From NCBI RefSeq assembly GCF_036245865.1, contig NZ_BTTW01000002.1, positions 682,001 through 746,000 on the forward strand: a DNA stretch of 64,000 nt. The letters are read 5' to 3'. The notes beneath the pieces were generated by a model. That model made no database searches. It was not told the DNA's origin and was given only the letters and a program-made list of their open reading frames with translations. This document shows positions 25,594 through 34,433 of the stretch, one piece after another. The DNA comes from Corallococcus caeni. Its GTDB lineage: Bacteria; Myxococcota; Myxococcia; Myxococcales; Myxococcaceae. The position numbers were made by a program, and so were the translations under genes. Each line of letters opens with the position of its first letter. Position 1 is the first letter of the stretch.

Positions 25594-26363
25594 AGTACCA
25601 GTGCGAAGGCTGCGAGCGGCTGGTCCCGGTGGAGTCTTTCCGCATCGAGGACGGCCAGCTGGCCGTGACGTGCCGGGTGTGTGGCGCGAAGACGCTCGCG
25701 GGGCCGTCCCCGTCCGCGTCGCCCGTGGCCCCGCAGGAGGTGTCCCGGGAGGACGCGCCGGGAGCTCGCGGAGGGGACGGCGCCGCCGTGGCGCTGCCCG
25801 CGCCGGAGGTGTTCGTGCCCCCCGCGCCCGCTCGCGCCAGCGTCACCGCGCTGCGGGTGGTGCGCTCCGATGCGGCCTCCATCGTCGCGCCGGACTTCGA
25901 CGGGGACCCCTTCCAGGCACCGCCGGGCCACTGCCCCAAGTGCGTGGCGCCCATGCGTGACGACGCCGGAGCCTGCGCGCAGTGCGGGCTGGTCTACGCC
26001 AACTTCATCCCGGACGAACACCAGCCCTCCGGGCTCCTGGCCACGGAGTGGCACGCGCTGATGGGCACGTGGCACGACTGGGACGCGCACGACCGCCTGC
26101 TGTCCCAGGCGATGGTGCGAGGGGAGCTGGCCATGGTGGGCCGGCTGTACCGCCTGCGGCTGGCCCGGGCGCCGAACGACGCCCAGGCGCTGCGCGGGCG
26201 GGAAGAGGTGGTGCGCCGGGTGACGTCCGCGGCGCCGCTCGCCTCCGACGGTCCGTCCCCGGCGCTGGCTCGCAAGGTGAAGAACACGGTGATGGGCGCG
26301 GTGCTGGTGGTGGCCCTGGTGCTGGTGCTGGTGCTCTTCCAGATACTGCGCGGGTCCTTCTAG
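25590..26363 (+). CDS. Double zinc-ribbon membrane protein
   Basis: 257 residues. The N-terminal ribbon is CEGC...CRVC (residues 5-37), followed by an Ala/Pro-rich linker, a second ribbon CPKC...CAQC, a helical region, and one hydrophobic C-terminal helix (VMGAVLVVALVLVLVLFQIL), so it is a tail-anchored protein facing the cytoplasm. The first ribbon resembles the MJ0042/zinc-ribbon start of many myxobacterial regulators. Translation is coupled to the site-2 protease, so it may be its substrate or partner; this is inference. Confidence 0.7.
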   Translation: MKYQCEGCERLVPVESFRIEDGQLAVTCRVCGAKTLAGPSPSASPVAPQEVSREDAPGARGGDGAAVALPAPEVFVPPAPARASVTALRVVRSDAASIVAPDFDGDPFQAPPGHCPKCVAPMRDDAGACAQCGLVYANFIPDEHQPSGLLATEWHALMGTWHDWDAHDRLLSQAMVRGELAMVGRLYRLRLARAPNDAQALRGREEVVRRVTSAAPLASDGPSPALARKVKNTVMGAVLVVALVLVLVLFQILRGSF

Positions 26364-26385
26364 GCAAAAAGGCCCCCAGGGGGCG

Positions 26386-26420
26386 CTGGCCGGCCCGCTT
26401 CCCGGGCGGGCGGGGGCCAG
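26386..26420. terminator. Strong GC hairpin after the zinc-ribbon gene
   Basis: CTGGCC pairs with GGCCAG and GCCCGC with GCGGGC to give a long stem ending 57 bp after the stop codon. No T-run follows, so a terminator role is only likely. Confidence 0.4.
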
Positions 26421-26519
26421 GGCTTCAAGGCCGTGTGACGGAACGCGCGGGGGGCGCCGGGCGCTGTTATCCTGCGGGGCCTCCTTTTCCGCGCCCTCCT
26501 GCCCCCCGAAGACCGCCGC

Positions 26520-28517
26520 ATGTCCGCGCCCGCGCCCCGTCCCCCTTCTGTCGACAGCCTGCTGGGTCCTGGTGGCGCGCTGGAAGAGGCGCTGCCCGCG
26601 TACGAGCACCGCCCGGAGCAGCTCCAGATGGCGCGCGCCGTGGAGCGGGCCTTCACGGAGGGCAGCTACCTGCTGGCGGAGGCCGGCACGGGCACGGGCA
26701 AGACGCTGGCCTACCTGGTGCCCGCGCTCCTGTCGGGGCGCAAGGTGGTGGTGTCCACGGCCACGAAGACGCTGCAGGACCAGGTGTTCTTCAAGGACCT
26801 GCCGCTGCTCAGCGAGAAGCTGGGGCTGCGCTTCGAGGCGGCCTACCTCAAGGGGCGCGGCAACTACCTGTGCCTGCACCGCTACGAGTCCTTCGAGAAG
26901 GATCCGCAGTTCGTCTCGAAGGAAGAGGCGAAGCAGTGGCCGCTGCTCAAGAAGTGGGTGACGCAGACGGAGACGGGGGACCGGGCGGAGCTGGACCTGC
27001 CGGAGTCCTTCGCCGCGTGGTCGCGGCTGTCCACCACGTCGGAGACGTGCCTGGGCTCGCGCTGCTCGCTGTATGAAACCTGTTTCGTCACGCGGATGCG
27101 CAAGCGCGCGGAGGTCGCGGACCTGCTGGTGGTGAACCACCACCTGTTCTTCGCGGACCTGGCGCTGCGCAGCTCCGGCAAGCGCACGGAAGGGGTGCTG
27201 CCCTTCTACGACGCGGTCGTCTTCGACGAGGCGCACGCGCTGGAGGACGCGGCCAGCAGCCACTTCGGCTGCAGCGTGTCCAACTACCGGCTGGAGGAGC
27301 TGTCGCGCGACGCGGTGGCGGCCCTGCCGGTGAAGGACGAACGGCACGCGACGCTCTCCGCGCTGGCCCAGCGGGTGCGCTCGCACGCGGACGCGCTGTT
27401 CCTCCAGGCGCCGCGCGCGCTGGGGCTGTCCAGCCAGGAGTCCACCGTGGCCCTGCGCCCGGAGACGATGGGCAAGCTGTCCGGCGCGCTGGAGCAGGTG
27501 CGCGAGGGACTGGCGGCGCTCGCGTCCTTCGCGGGCAGCGAGCGCGAGCCGGAGCTGGCCGCCATCCACCGCCGCGCGGAGGAGATGGCGGAGCAGCTCA
27601 CGTTCCTGGAGAAGTCCGAGTCCGCGGACCACGTGTACTGGGCGGAGGCGCGAGGCAAGGGGCTGTTCCTGCGCGCGAACCCCATCGACGTGGCGAAGGA
27701 GCTGCGCGACCGGCTCTACGGCGCGCTGGACACGGTCGTCTTCACCTCCGCGACGCTCGCGGCGGACAGCCGCTTCGACTTCTTCGCCAAACGCATGGGC
27801 ATGTACGACGAGGAGGGCCAGCCGGTGACGCGCGTGCGCACGCTGGCGGTGCCCAGCCCGTTCGACTTCCCGCGCCAGTCCGCGCTGTACCTGCCCACGC
27901 ACCTGCCGGACCCCAGCGCCCCGGGCTTCATCGAGGCGGCGGCCGAAGAGATCATCCAGCTGTGCGAGGTGACGGGCGGCCGCGCGTTCGTGCTCTTCAC
28001 GTCCCTGCGCAACATGGTGCGCGCGTACGAGCTGACGGCGACGCGGCTGCCCTATCAAGCCCTGCTCCAGGGCGAGCGGCCCAAGCAGCAGCTGCTGGAC
28101 GCCTTCCGCCAGACGCCCAGCGTGCTCTTCGCCGCGCACAGCTTCTGGGAGGGCGTGGACGTGCCCGGGGACGCGCTGAGCCTGGTCATCATCGACCGGC
28201 TCCCGTTCGCCTCACCGGGCGACCCGCTGGTGGCCGCGCGCATCCGCCAGATCCAGGCGCGCGGTGAGGAGCCGTTCGACCAGTACCAGCTGCCGCAGGC
28301 GGCGCTGGCGCTGCGGCAGGGCTTCGGGCGGCTCATCCGCACGCAGGCGGACCGGGGTATCGTGGCGATGCTGGACCGCCGCATCGTGACCAAGAGCTAC
28401 GGCCGGGTGTTCCTCTCCAGCCTGCCGCCCGCGAAGCGGATGGAGGACACGACGGAGCTGAGCCGCTGGTTCAACGGCCCGGTGCGCCCGGTGCCGCCCG
28501 TGCGCTCGATTCGCTGA
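26520..28517 (+). CDS. dinG: DinG/XPD-family ATP-dependent DNA helicase
   Basis: 665 residues, superfamily 2 5'-3' helicase of the DinG/YoaA group. Walker A is EAGTGTGKT (residues ~55-63), the DEAH box VFDEAHALED, and the C-terminal motif GFGRLIRTQADRG. Between motifs Ia and II are four cysteines (NYLC, CLGSRC, YETC) placed like the 4Fe-4S cluster of XPD-type helicases. It unwinds D-loops and R-loops in DNA repair. The 3' end overlaps the convergent receptor gene by 47 bp. Confidence 0.9.
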   Translation: MSAPAPRPPSVDSLLGPGGALEEALPAYEHRPEQLQMARAVERAFTEGSYLLAEAGTGTGKTLAYLVPALLSGRKVVVSTATKTLQDQVFFKDLPLLSEKLGLRFEAAYLKGRGNYLCLHRYESFEKDPQFVSKEEAKQWPLLKKWVTQTETGDRAELDLPESFAAWSRLSTTSETCLGSRCSLYETCFVTRMRKRAEVADLLVVNHHLFFADLALRSSGKRTEGVLPFYDAVVFDEAHALEDAASSHFGCSVSNYRLEELSRDAVAALPVKDERHATLSALAQRVRSHADALFLQAPRALGLSSQESTVALRPETMGKLSGALEQVREGLAALASFAGSEREPELAAIHRRAEEMAEQLTFLEKSESADHVYWAEARGKGLFLRANPIDVAKELRDRLYGALDTVVFTSATLAADSRFDFFAKRMGMYDEEGQPVTRVRTLAVPSPFDFPRQSALYLPTHLPDPSAPGFIEAAAEEIIQLCEVTGGRAFVLFTSLRNMVRAYELTATRLPYQALLQGERPKQQLLDAFRQTPSVLFAAHSFWEGVDVPGDALSLVIIDRLPFASPGDPLVAARIRQIQARGEEPFDQYQLPQAALALRQGFGRLIRTQADRGIVAMLDRRIVTKSYGRVFLSSLPPAKRMEDTTELSRWFNGPVRPVPPVRSIR

Positions 28518-30624
28518 ACACGTCGCGCAGGCGCAGGCCCACGCGCGCCTGGAAGGGCGGGGCCAGCGTGTCCACGCCCGCGCGGCCCGCGAGGTACTGG
28601 CGGTCGAAGAGGTTCTCCACCGCGCCGAACGCGTCCACCTTCCAGAAGAGGTGGCGGCTCACGAACAGGTCCACCACCGCCGCGCCGCCCATGCCGCGCG
28701 TGTTGAGGTCGTCCTCGTACTGCGGGCCGAAGACGCGCAGCTGCGCGGTGACGGAGACGATGGACGGGTCGTCGAAGGTGACCGCCAGGAAGCCGCGATG
28801 CCTGGGGTCCTGCGGGAGCTGGCGACCCACGAGGTCGGGCTGACCGGGCGCGCGGGTGACGACGGGGTCCACGAAGGTGTACGCGGCGAGCGCGAGCCAC
28901 TGGCGGGACAGGCGCCAGTCCGCGCCCAGCTCCACGCCTCGCACGCGGGCGCGGCCCAGGTTCTGGCGCTGGCGGGTGGTGCCGTCCGGCAGGGGCGTGG
29001 CGAGGGTGACGTTGGTGATGGGCGCGTCCAGCACGTTCCAGAAGCCGGTGACGCGGCCGGTGAGCCCCCGAGGGCTGGTGGCCTCCACGCCCGCCTCGGT
29101 GCCCCAGAGGCGCTCGGCGCCCAGGTCCGGATTCGCGGCGGTGAGGACGGTGCCCACCTGGAAGGGGCGGTAGAGCTCGTTGAGCGTGGGGGCGCGGAAG
29201 GCGCGGTATGCGGAGGCGCGCAGGGTGAGCCAGTCCAGGGGCCGCACGCGCGCGGCGAGGCGCGGGCTGAGCTGGCGGGCGGTGCGGGGCTCGAAGTCGG
29301 TGGAGGGCGTGGCGCCGCCCGCGAGGCTCTCCAGCTGGTGGCCGTCGAAGTTGCGCCACGTGTCCCAGCGCAGCGTGCCGGCGAACTCCAGCGCGGGGGA
29401 CACGGTGTAGAGGTCCTGCACGAAGACGCCGCCAGACACCTGCGTGCCCCGCGTGGTGCGCGCGTAGAGCGTCGTGGGGGTGTAGGCGTTGGGGAAGAGC
29501 AGCTCGTCGGCCCTGCCGTTGGAGCGGCGCACGTCCACGCCCGCGGCGAGCACGTGGGTTCCGCCCAGCGTCAGGTCCGGGCCGGTCCAGACGAGCGAGC
29601 CGCCCTGATCATTCGCGGGCACGTCCTGGAGGGCGGAGCGGACCTCGAAGTTCCGGTCCGGAGTGAGGCGGGCGCGGTCCTGCGCGAAGTGCTGGACGCG
29701 GCCGAAGAGGCCCAGCTCGAACGCGCCGGCGGTGTCCGTGCGGAGGCGGGCGCTCGCGGCGAACCACGCGAGGTCCACGCTGGCGACGGTGTACTGGGTG
29801 CCGCCGTTCTGCGTCTCGCGGAACACGCCCGCGTGGGCGGAGAGGGAGAGGTGGTCGGTGGCCTCCGCTTCGACGCGCGCCTGGGCGCTGACGTGCCTGG
29901 ACGGCGTGTCGCCGTCGACGCGGCCGCGCTGGTTCTCCGGGACGATGCGGTAGCCGTCGCTGGTGAGCCCTTCGACCTCCAGCGAGGCGCCCACGCGGCC
30001 CCAGCGGTCCGCGACGCGAGCGGCGACGAAGCCGGTGCCCAGGTTGCCCACGGACATGTCAGCGTCCAGCACCGGGCCGGTGATGGGCCGGGAGAATAGC
30101 TGCACGACGCCGCCCAGCGCCGCGCTCCCGTAGAGCGCGGAGCCGCCGGTGGGGACGACCTCGATGCGGTCCAGGCCCAGGCGGGGCAGGGCGCGCCAGA
30201 ACACCCAGCCGCCGTAGGGGTCGTTGAAGGGAAGCCCATCCAGCAGCACCAGCCCGCGCGCCACGCCGGAGGGCGCGAGCCCGCGAAGGTTGAGCCCCTG
30301 CGCGGTGGGGTCCGCGACCAGGGACGGCGTGCGGCGGAACGTGGCGACGGAAGGCAGCGTGCGGACGAGCGCGTCCTGCGTGAGCGTGGGGCTGCGCTCC
30401 AGCTCCTCGCGCGGAATCACCACCGTGGTGGCGGGCACGTCCCGGAGCGGACGCGGCAGGCGCGTCGCGGTGACGACGGTCCGTGTTTCGGTTGGAGGCT
30501 CGCGCTCGGTGGCAGGGGCCGTGCCCCCCTCCACGTCCTGCGCGATGGCCACTCCGGGCAGCAGCAACGCCAGACCGATGCCGTAGGAGAGCGACAGCCG
30601 GGAAGGAACGCGCGGTCCAGTCAT
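28471..30624 (-). CDS. TonB-dependent outer-membrane receptor
   Basis: 717 residues with a signal peptide cut after about AIA. The plug domain follows (RTVVTATRLPRPL as a TonB-box-like start, then NLRGLAPSG, LLDGLPFNDPYGG, IEVVPTGGSALYGSAALGGVV), then a 22-strand-type barrel with regularly spaced aromatic strands to the C-terminus. Such receptors import iron chelates, cobalamin or other large ligands with energy from TonB-ExbBD. BtuB-like in layout, but no cobalamin riboswitch is visible upstream and no transport genes are adjacent. ATG at 30624. Confidence 0.9.
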   Translation of the reverse strand: MTGPRVPSRLSLSYGIGLALLLPGVAIAQDVEGGTAPATEREPPTETRTVVTATRLPRPLRDVPATTVVIPREELERSPTLTQDALVRTLPSVATFRRTPSLVADPTAQGLNLRGLAPSGVARGLVLLDGLPFNDPYGGWVFWRALPRLGLDRIEVVPTGGSALYGSAALGGVVQLFSRPITGPVLDADMSVGNLGTGFVAARVADRWGRVGASLEVEGLTSDGYRIVPENQRGRVDGDTPSRHVSAQARVEAEATDHLSLSAHAGVFRETQNGGTQYTVASVDLAWFAASARLRTDTAGAFELGLFGRVQHFAQDRARLTPDRNFEVRSALQDVPANDQGGSLVWTGPDLTLGGTHVLAAGVDVRRSNGRADELLFPNAYTPTTLYARTTRGTQVSGGVFVQDLYTVSPALEFAGTLRWDTWRNFDGHQLESLAGGATPSTDFEPRTARQLSPRLAARVRPLDWLTLRASAYRAFRAPTLNELYRPFQVGTVLTAANPDLGAERLWGTEAGVEATSPRGLTGRVTGFWNVLDAPITNVTLATPLPDGTTRQRQNLGRARVRGVELGADWRLSRQWLALAAYTFVDPVVTRAPGQPDLVGRQLPQDPRHRGFLAVTFDDPSIVSVTAQLRVFGPQYEDDLNTRGMGGAAVVDLFVSRHLFWKVDAFGAVENLFDRQYLAGRAGVDTLAPPFQARVGLRLRDVFSESSARAAPGAPGR

Positions 30625-30730
30625 CGCGCTCCGCTCTACTGGATGTCGGACCGCCGGGCGAGCAATGGCGGGGCTTCCGAAAACACGAACGGCGGTGAAG
30701 CGACCGGGAGGCCACTCCACCGCCGCCGTT

Positions 30731-30748
30731 CACGGCCGGAAGGCCGTG
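30731..30748 (-). terminator. Hairpin after the DUF5684 gene
   Basis: CACGGCC-GGAA-GGCCGTG perfect 7-bp stem, 5 bp beyond the stop codon of the minus-strand gene. No T-run; likely a transcription stop or RNA end protector. Confidence 0.4.
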
Positions 30749-30753
30749 GGGAA

Positions 30754-31173
30754 CTACGCCGCGGCCATGCCGCCGCCGGAGGCGGACGGGCCCTGGTACT
30801 GCGCGTCGCCGAAGCCGAGGATGGCGTAGAAGACCGGACCGAGCAGCGCCAGGCCGATGCCGAAGCCCACGCCCTTCCCGAAGGACTTCGCCATGTCGAT
30901 GCTGAGGATGATCAGCGCGATGATGTTCACGCACGGCAGGATGGCCAGCACCACCCACCACGCCGGACGGCCGACAATCTTGGTCATCACGTACAGGTTG
31001 TAGAACGGCACGATGGCCGCCCACCCCGGCTCGCCGGCCTTGGTGAACGTCTTCCACATGCCCGCGACGACCAGGCCGATGAAGGCCAGGTAGAAGATCC
31101 AGAACAGCGGCCCCGGGCCCGACGCCTGCTGGTCCTGCATCTGCTGCATCATCTCAAGCTGCTGCTGATCCAT
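30754..31173 (-). CDS. DUF5684 small membrane protein
   Basis: 139 residues with a Gln/Met-rich N-terminus (MDQQQLEMMQQMQDQQ) and four hydrophobic segments. The WAAIVPFYNLYVMTKIVGRP motif is the hallmark of DUF5684 proteins, which are sometimes mislabelled signal peptidase I. Function unknown. ATG behind a GAGGGG. Single gene. Confidence 0.78.
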   Translation of the reverse strand: MDQQQLEMMQQMQDQQASGPGPLFWIFYLAFIGLVVAGMWKTFTKAGEPGWAAIVPFYNLYVMTKIVGRPAWWVVLAILPCVNIIALIILSIDMAKSFGKGVGFGIGLALLGPVFYAILGFGDAQYQGPSASGGGMAAA

Positions 31174-31289
31174 GACTTCCCCCTCGGAAGTGTGTGGGCC
31201 CGACCCCGGTGGGCGGGTCCCCGTTCACTCCCGAACAAACGCGAAGTCGGGGGGGGAATGCAAATACCTTCACCTCCCGGGGGGCGCGG

Positions 31290-32396
31290 TCACGCCTTCA
31301 GCGTCTCCGGCACCTGCCAGTCCGGCTTCAGCCGCTGGATGACCTTCACGAAATTCTCCTTGTCCTGGGCTTTCTCCAGGGCGGCTTCCGGGACGATGAC
31401 GTCGTCCTTCACCAGCCGCTCCAGGTGCATGTCCAGGGTCTGCATGCCCATGCTCTGGCCGGCCTGCATCTTGGAGGCGATTTGAAACACCTTGCCCTCG
31501 CGGATCATCGCGGCGATGGCGGGCCCGCCCACCAAAATCTCCAGCGCGGCGACGCGGCCCTTGCCGTCCGCGGTCTTGATGAGCTGCTGGGCGACGATGC
31601 CGGCCAGCGACTCCGCGAGCATGCCGCGCACCTGGCCCTGCTCGTCCGCGGGGAAGGCGTTGATGATGCGGTCGATGGTGGCGGGGGCGCTGTTGGTGTG
31701 CACCGTGGCGAAGACGAGCACGCCGAAGCTGGCCAGCTGGAGCGCCAGCTTCATGGTCTCGTTGGTGCGCAGCTCGCCGATGAGGATGACGTTGGGGTCC
31801 TCGCGGCCGGCGGAGCGGATGGCGGTGGCGAAGCTGGAGGCGTGCGGGCCCACCTCGCGGTGGGTGACCTGGGCCTTGAGCGACTCGTGCACGAACTCCA
31901 CCGGGTCCTCGATGGTGAGCACGTGCGAGGCGCGCGTCTTGTTGATGTGGTTGATCATCCCCGCGAGCGTCGTGGACTTGCCTGAGCCCGTGGGGCCCGT
32001 CACCAGCACCAGCCCGCTGCGGCGGTCCGCCAGCTTGCGCACCACCTCCGGCGTCTTCAGGTCCTCCAGCGACAGCACCTTGCTGGGGATGGTGCGGAAC
32101 ACCGCGCCAATGCCGGTCATCTTGTAGAAGTAGTTCGCGCGGAAGCGGGCCTTGGTGCCGTAGCCGTAGGCGAAGTCCAGGTCCAGCTCCTCCACGATCT
32201 GCCGCTTCTGTTCGGGCGAGCAGATTTCGAAGAGCAGCGACTCCAGCTCCTCGGAGGTGAGGGGCTCGTCGCGCAGGGGCACGAGCTCGCCGCGGATGCG
32301 GCCCAGGGGCGGGTAGCCCACGCCCAGGTGCAGGTCGCTGCCCTTCCTGTCCAGCAGCACGTCGAACCAGGTCGCGATGCGAGGGGTGTCCGTCAT
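31290..32396 (-). CDS. pilT: Type IV pilus retraction ATPase PilT
   Basis: 368 residues. Walker A GPTGSGKST, Asp box IEDPVEFVH, Walker B-like VILIGELRTNET, His box ATVHTNSAP and a degenerate AIRNLIRE motif (PAIAAMIREGK) identify a PilT-class hexameric ATPase that depolymerises pili to drive S-motility. The GELR..ET instead of GEMRD.ET spelling makes it likely a paralogue rather than the main PilT. The ATG lies 1 bp after the stop of the upstream PilT-like gene, so the two are co-expressed. Confidence 0.88.
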   Translation of the reverse strand: MTDTPRIATWFDVLLDRKGSDLHLGVGYPPLGRIRGELVPLRDEPLTSEELESLLFEICSPEQKRQIVEELDLDFAYGYGTKARFRANYFYKMTGIGAVFRTIPSKVLSLEDLKTPEVVRKLADRRSGLVLVTGPTGSGKSTTLAGMINHINKTRASHVLTIEDPVEFVHESLKAQVTHREVGPHASSFATAIRSAGREDPNVILIGELRTNETMKLALQLASFGVLVFATVHTNSAPATIDRIINAFPADEQGQVRGMLAESLAGIVAQQLIKTADGKGRVAALEILVGGPAIAAMIREGKVFQIASKMQAGQSMGMQTLDMHLERLVKDDVIVPEAALEKAQDKENFVKVIQRLKPDWQVPETLKA

Positions 32397-32397
32397 G

Positions 32398-34257
32398 TCA
32401 GGCGCCCTTCTTGCCAAGCAGTGAGCCCACCTTGGACAGCATCCGCGCGCCCTCCTGGGCGGACGCGGGCGGGGACACGGTGGGAGCGGCGCCGGGCCTC
32501 CTGCCCGTCACCATGGCTTCAATCTCGTCCGGGTTCTCCGCGAAGCCCTTCACGGTCTCCAGCGTCGCCTTGCCGGAGCGCGCCAGGTCCGCGAGCGAGT
32601 CCTCGAAGCGGATGATGCCCAGCGACTTGCCGCGCTGCTGGAGCGAGGGGATCTGGAACGTCTTGTTGTCGCGGATGAGGTTGCCCAGGGCCACGGAGCC
32701 GGTGAGCACCTCGGCGGCGGCGACCATGGACTTGCCGTCCGCGCTGGGCATCAGCCGCTGGCTGACGATGAGGCGCAGGCCGCTGGAGAGCGACAGCCGC
32801 ACCTGCTGCTGGTCTCCCGGCGGGAAGAGGTCGATGAGCCGGTCGATGGTCTTCGCCGCGCTGGGCGTGTTCATGGTGCTGATGAGCAGGTGGCCCGTCT
32901 CGCTGGCGGCGAGCGCCATGCGCACGGTCTCCGTGTCGCGCAGTTCGCCCACGACGATGACGTCCGGGTCCTCGCGGAGGCTGCCCTTGAGGGCGCTGGC
33001 GAAGGTGCGGGTGCTGGTGCCCACCTCGCGCTGGCTGATGAGGGCGCGCTTGCGCGGGTGCACGAACTCCACCGGGTCCTCCACGGTGAGCACGTGGTGC
33101 GTCGTCTCCCGGTTGATGATGTCCACCAGCGCCGCGAGCGTGCTCGTCTTGCCGTGGCCGGACGGGCCGGTGAGCACGATGAGGCCCTGGTGGTGGTGCG
33201 TGGCCTTGGCGATGTCCGCGGGCAGGCCCAGCGACTCCAGGGTGGGGATCTCCCGGGCGATGAGGCGGAAGGTGCCCTTGAGGCCCGTGCGCTGGCGGCC
33301 CACGTTGACGCGGAAGCGGCCGGTGTCCTCGGAGTCCAGCGCGAAGTCCACGCTGCCGTCCTTCTCCAGCACGGGCCGCAGCCGCTCCGGGATGATGGGC
33401 AGCAGCAGCCGCTCCACCGTCTCCGGTGACAGCGGCGTGTCCTGGGGCAGCAGCTCCCCGGCGATGCGCAGCAGCGGAGGCCGTCCCGCCACCAGGTGCA
33501 GGTCGCTGGCGAGCATGCTGCGCGCCTGCTCAAGCAGCACGGCCAGGTCCCGGCCCGGAGCGGAGGTCGTGCGCGAGATGGGGATGATCCGCGCGGGAGG
33601 ATTCGACGCGGCTGGCGGATGGGCCGCCGCGCCCCCGTGGGCCGCGGATGCGCCCGCGTGGGGGGCCGCACCGCCGTACGCGGAGGCCGCGCCCGCCTGC
33701 GGTGACGCGGCCGCGACGCCGGCGGCTCCGCGCGCAGCGGCGCCCACCGTGGCGCCTCCCGCACCGAAGCCACCGGGCGGAGCGGCTCGCGCGGCCGCCT
33801 CCGCAGGGGCGGACACGGCGGGCATGCCCGCGTAGGGCGTGCGCGTAGGGGCCTGCGCGGACACCGCCGGCACTCCCGCGTAGGGCGTCCGAGTGGGCGC
33901 GGGAGCCGGGGCCTGAGCCGCCGCCGCCGCGGGAGCCGGGGCCTGCGCCGCACCCTCCGCGCCTCGCGTGAGGCGCACGTTCATCAGCTCGCCCCGGCGC
34001 ACCGCCGCGATGGAGATGGAGCCCAGGCCGGTGGCGTTCACCGTCCACTGCACCGGCGTCTCCGACACCGTGGACGCCCGCGCCATGCCCACCATTGCCT
34101 GGAGGGCCTTCACGAGATCATCGGTGGAGAGGGCGCCGGGATCGACGGGCTCGTAGCCGGTGGCGCCGCGCACCATCGGAGGACGGCCGCTGGCCAGGGC
34201 CAGCTCGGTGATTCCGGGACGCGACAGATGACGCAGCAGCTCAGCGAGCGGTTTCAT
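32398..34257 (-). CDS. PilT-like ATPase with long N-terminal extension
   Basis: 619 residues. Residues 1-100 form a small domain (MKPLAELLRHLSRPGITELA), followed by an Ala/Pro-rich linker of about 150 residues with two repeats of PTRTPYAGxPAVSA, then a full PilT core. The core has Walker A GPSGHGKTS, ILTVEDPVEFVH-type Asp box, VIVVGELRDTET Walker B, and a changed His box STMNTPSA where the usual TLHTNSA histidine is Asn. It probably partners the adjacent PilT in a mixed or accessory motor, like PilU; this is inference. Retraction activity may be reduced by the His change. Confidence 0.85.
   Translation of the reverse strand: MKPLAELLRHLSRPGITELALASGRPPMVRGATGYEPVDPGALSTDDLVKALQAMVGMARASTVSETPVQWTVNATGLGSISIAAVRRGELMNVRLTRGAEGAAQAPAPAAAAAQAPAPAPTRTPYAGVPAVSAQAPTRTPYAGMPAVSAPAEAAARAAPPGGFGAGGATVGAAARGAAGVAAASPQAGAASAYGGAAPHAGASAAHGGAAAHPPAASNPPARIIPISRTTSAPGRDLAVLLEQARSMLASDLHLVAGRPPLLRIAGELLPQDTPLSPETVERLLLPIIPERLRPVLEKDGSVDFALDSEDTGRFRVNVGRQRTGLKGTFRLIAREIPTLESLGLPADIAKATHHHQGLIVLTGPSGHGKTSTLAALVDIINRETTHHVLTVEDPVEFVHPRKRALISQREVGTSTRTFASALKGSLREDPDVIVVGELRDTETVRMALAASETGHLLISTMNTPSAAKTIDRLIDLFPPGDQQQVRLSLSSGLRLIVSQRLMPSADGKSMVAAAEVLTGSVALGNLIRDNKTFQIPSLQQRGKSLGIIRFEDSLADLARSGKATLETVKGFAENPDEIEAMVTGRRPGAAPTVSPPASAQEGARMLSKVGSLLGKKGA
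33808..33900. repeat. Tandem repeat in the PilT-like linker
   Basis: Two units encode APTRTPYAGVPAVSAQ and APTRTPYAGMPAVSAP in the proline/alanine linker of the PilT-like ATPase. Low-complexity linkers of this kind are common in myxobacterial motility proteins. Confidence 0.7.
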
Positions 34258-34370
34258 TCGGGGGGAGGCCCCACCGCTGCCGTGCGTCAGGCCCGGCGGG
34301 GTGGAAACGCCCGCGAGGATAGTCGACCGCCGCGTCCCAGGTCATCCTGTGGGCATGTCCCCCAACGCAC

Positions 34371-34403
34371 GACGGGAGCGGCCGTGTGAGGGCCCCTCCC
34401 GTC
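34371..34403. terminator. Hairpin between pilT-like and GNAT genes
   Basis: GACGGGAG at 34371-34378 pairs with CTCCCGTC at 34396-34403. It lies about 30 bp after the acetyltransferase stop codon on the minus strand. No T-run. Confidence 0.4.
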
Positions 34404-34433
34404 GGGTACAGCTGGTGGCTGGGGTGCGGCGGA

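Noticed and set aside
25149-28139. A 996-codon minus-strand open frame
   Set aside because: It lies opposite the site-2 protease, zinc-ribbon and dinG genes and has Arg/His-rich low-complexity sequence; a GC-rich shadow.
28471-30720. Cobalamin riboswitch before the TonB-dependent receptor
   Set aside because: No B12-box-like sequence or matching fold was visible upstream of 30624.
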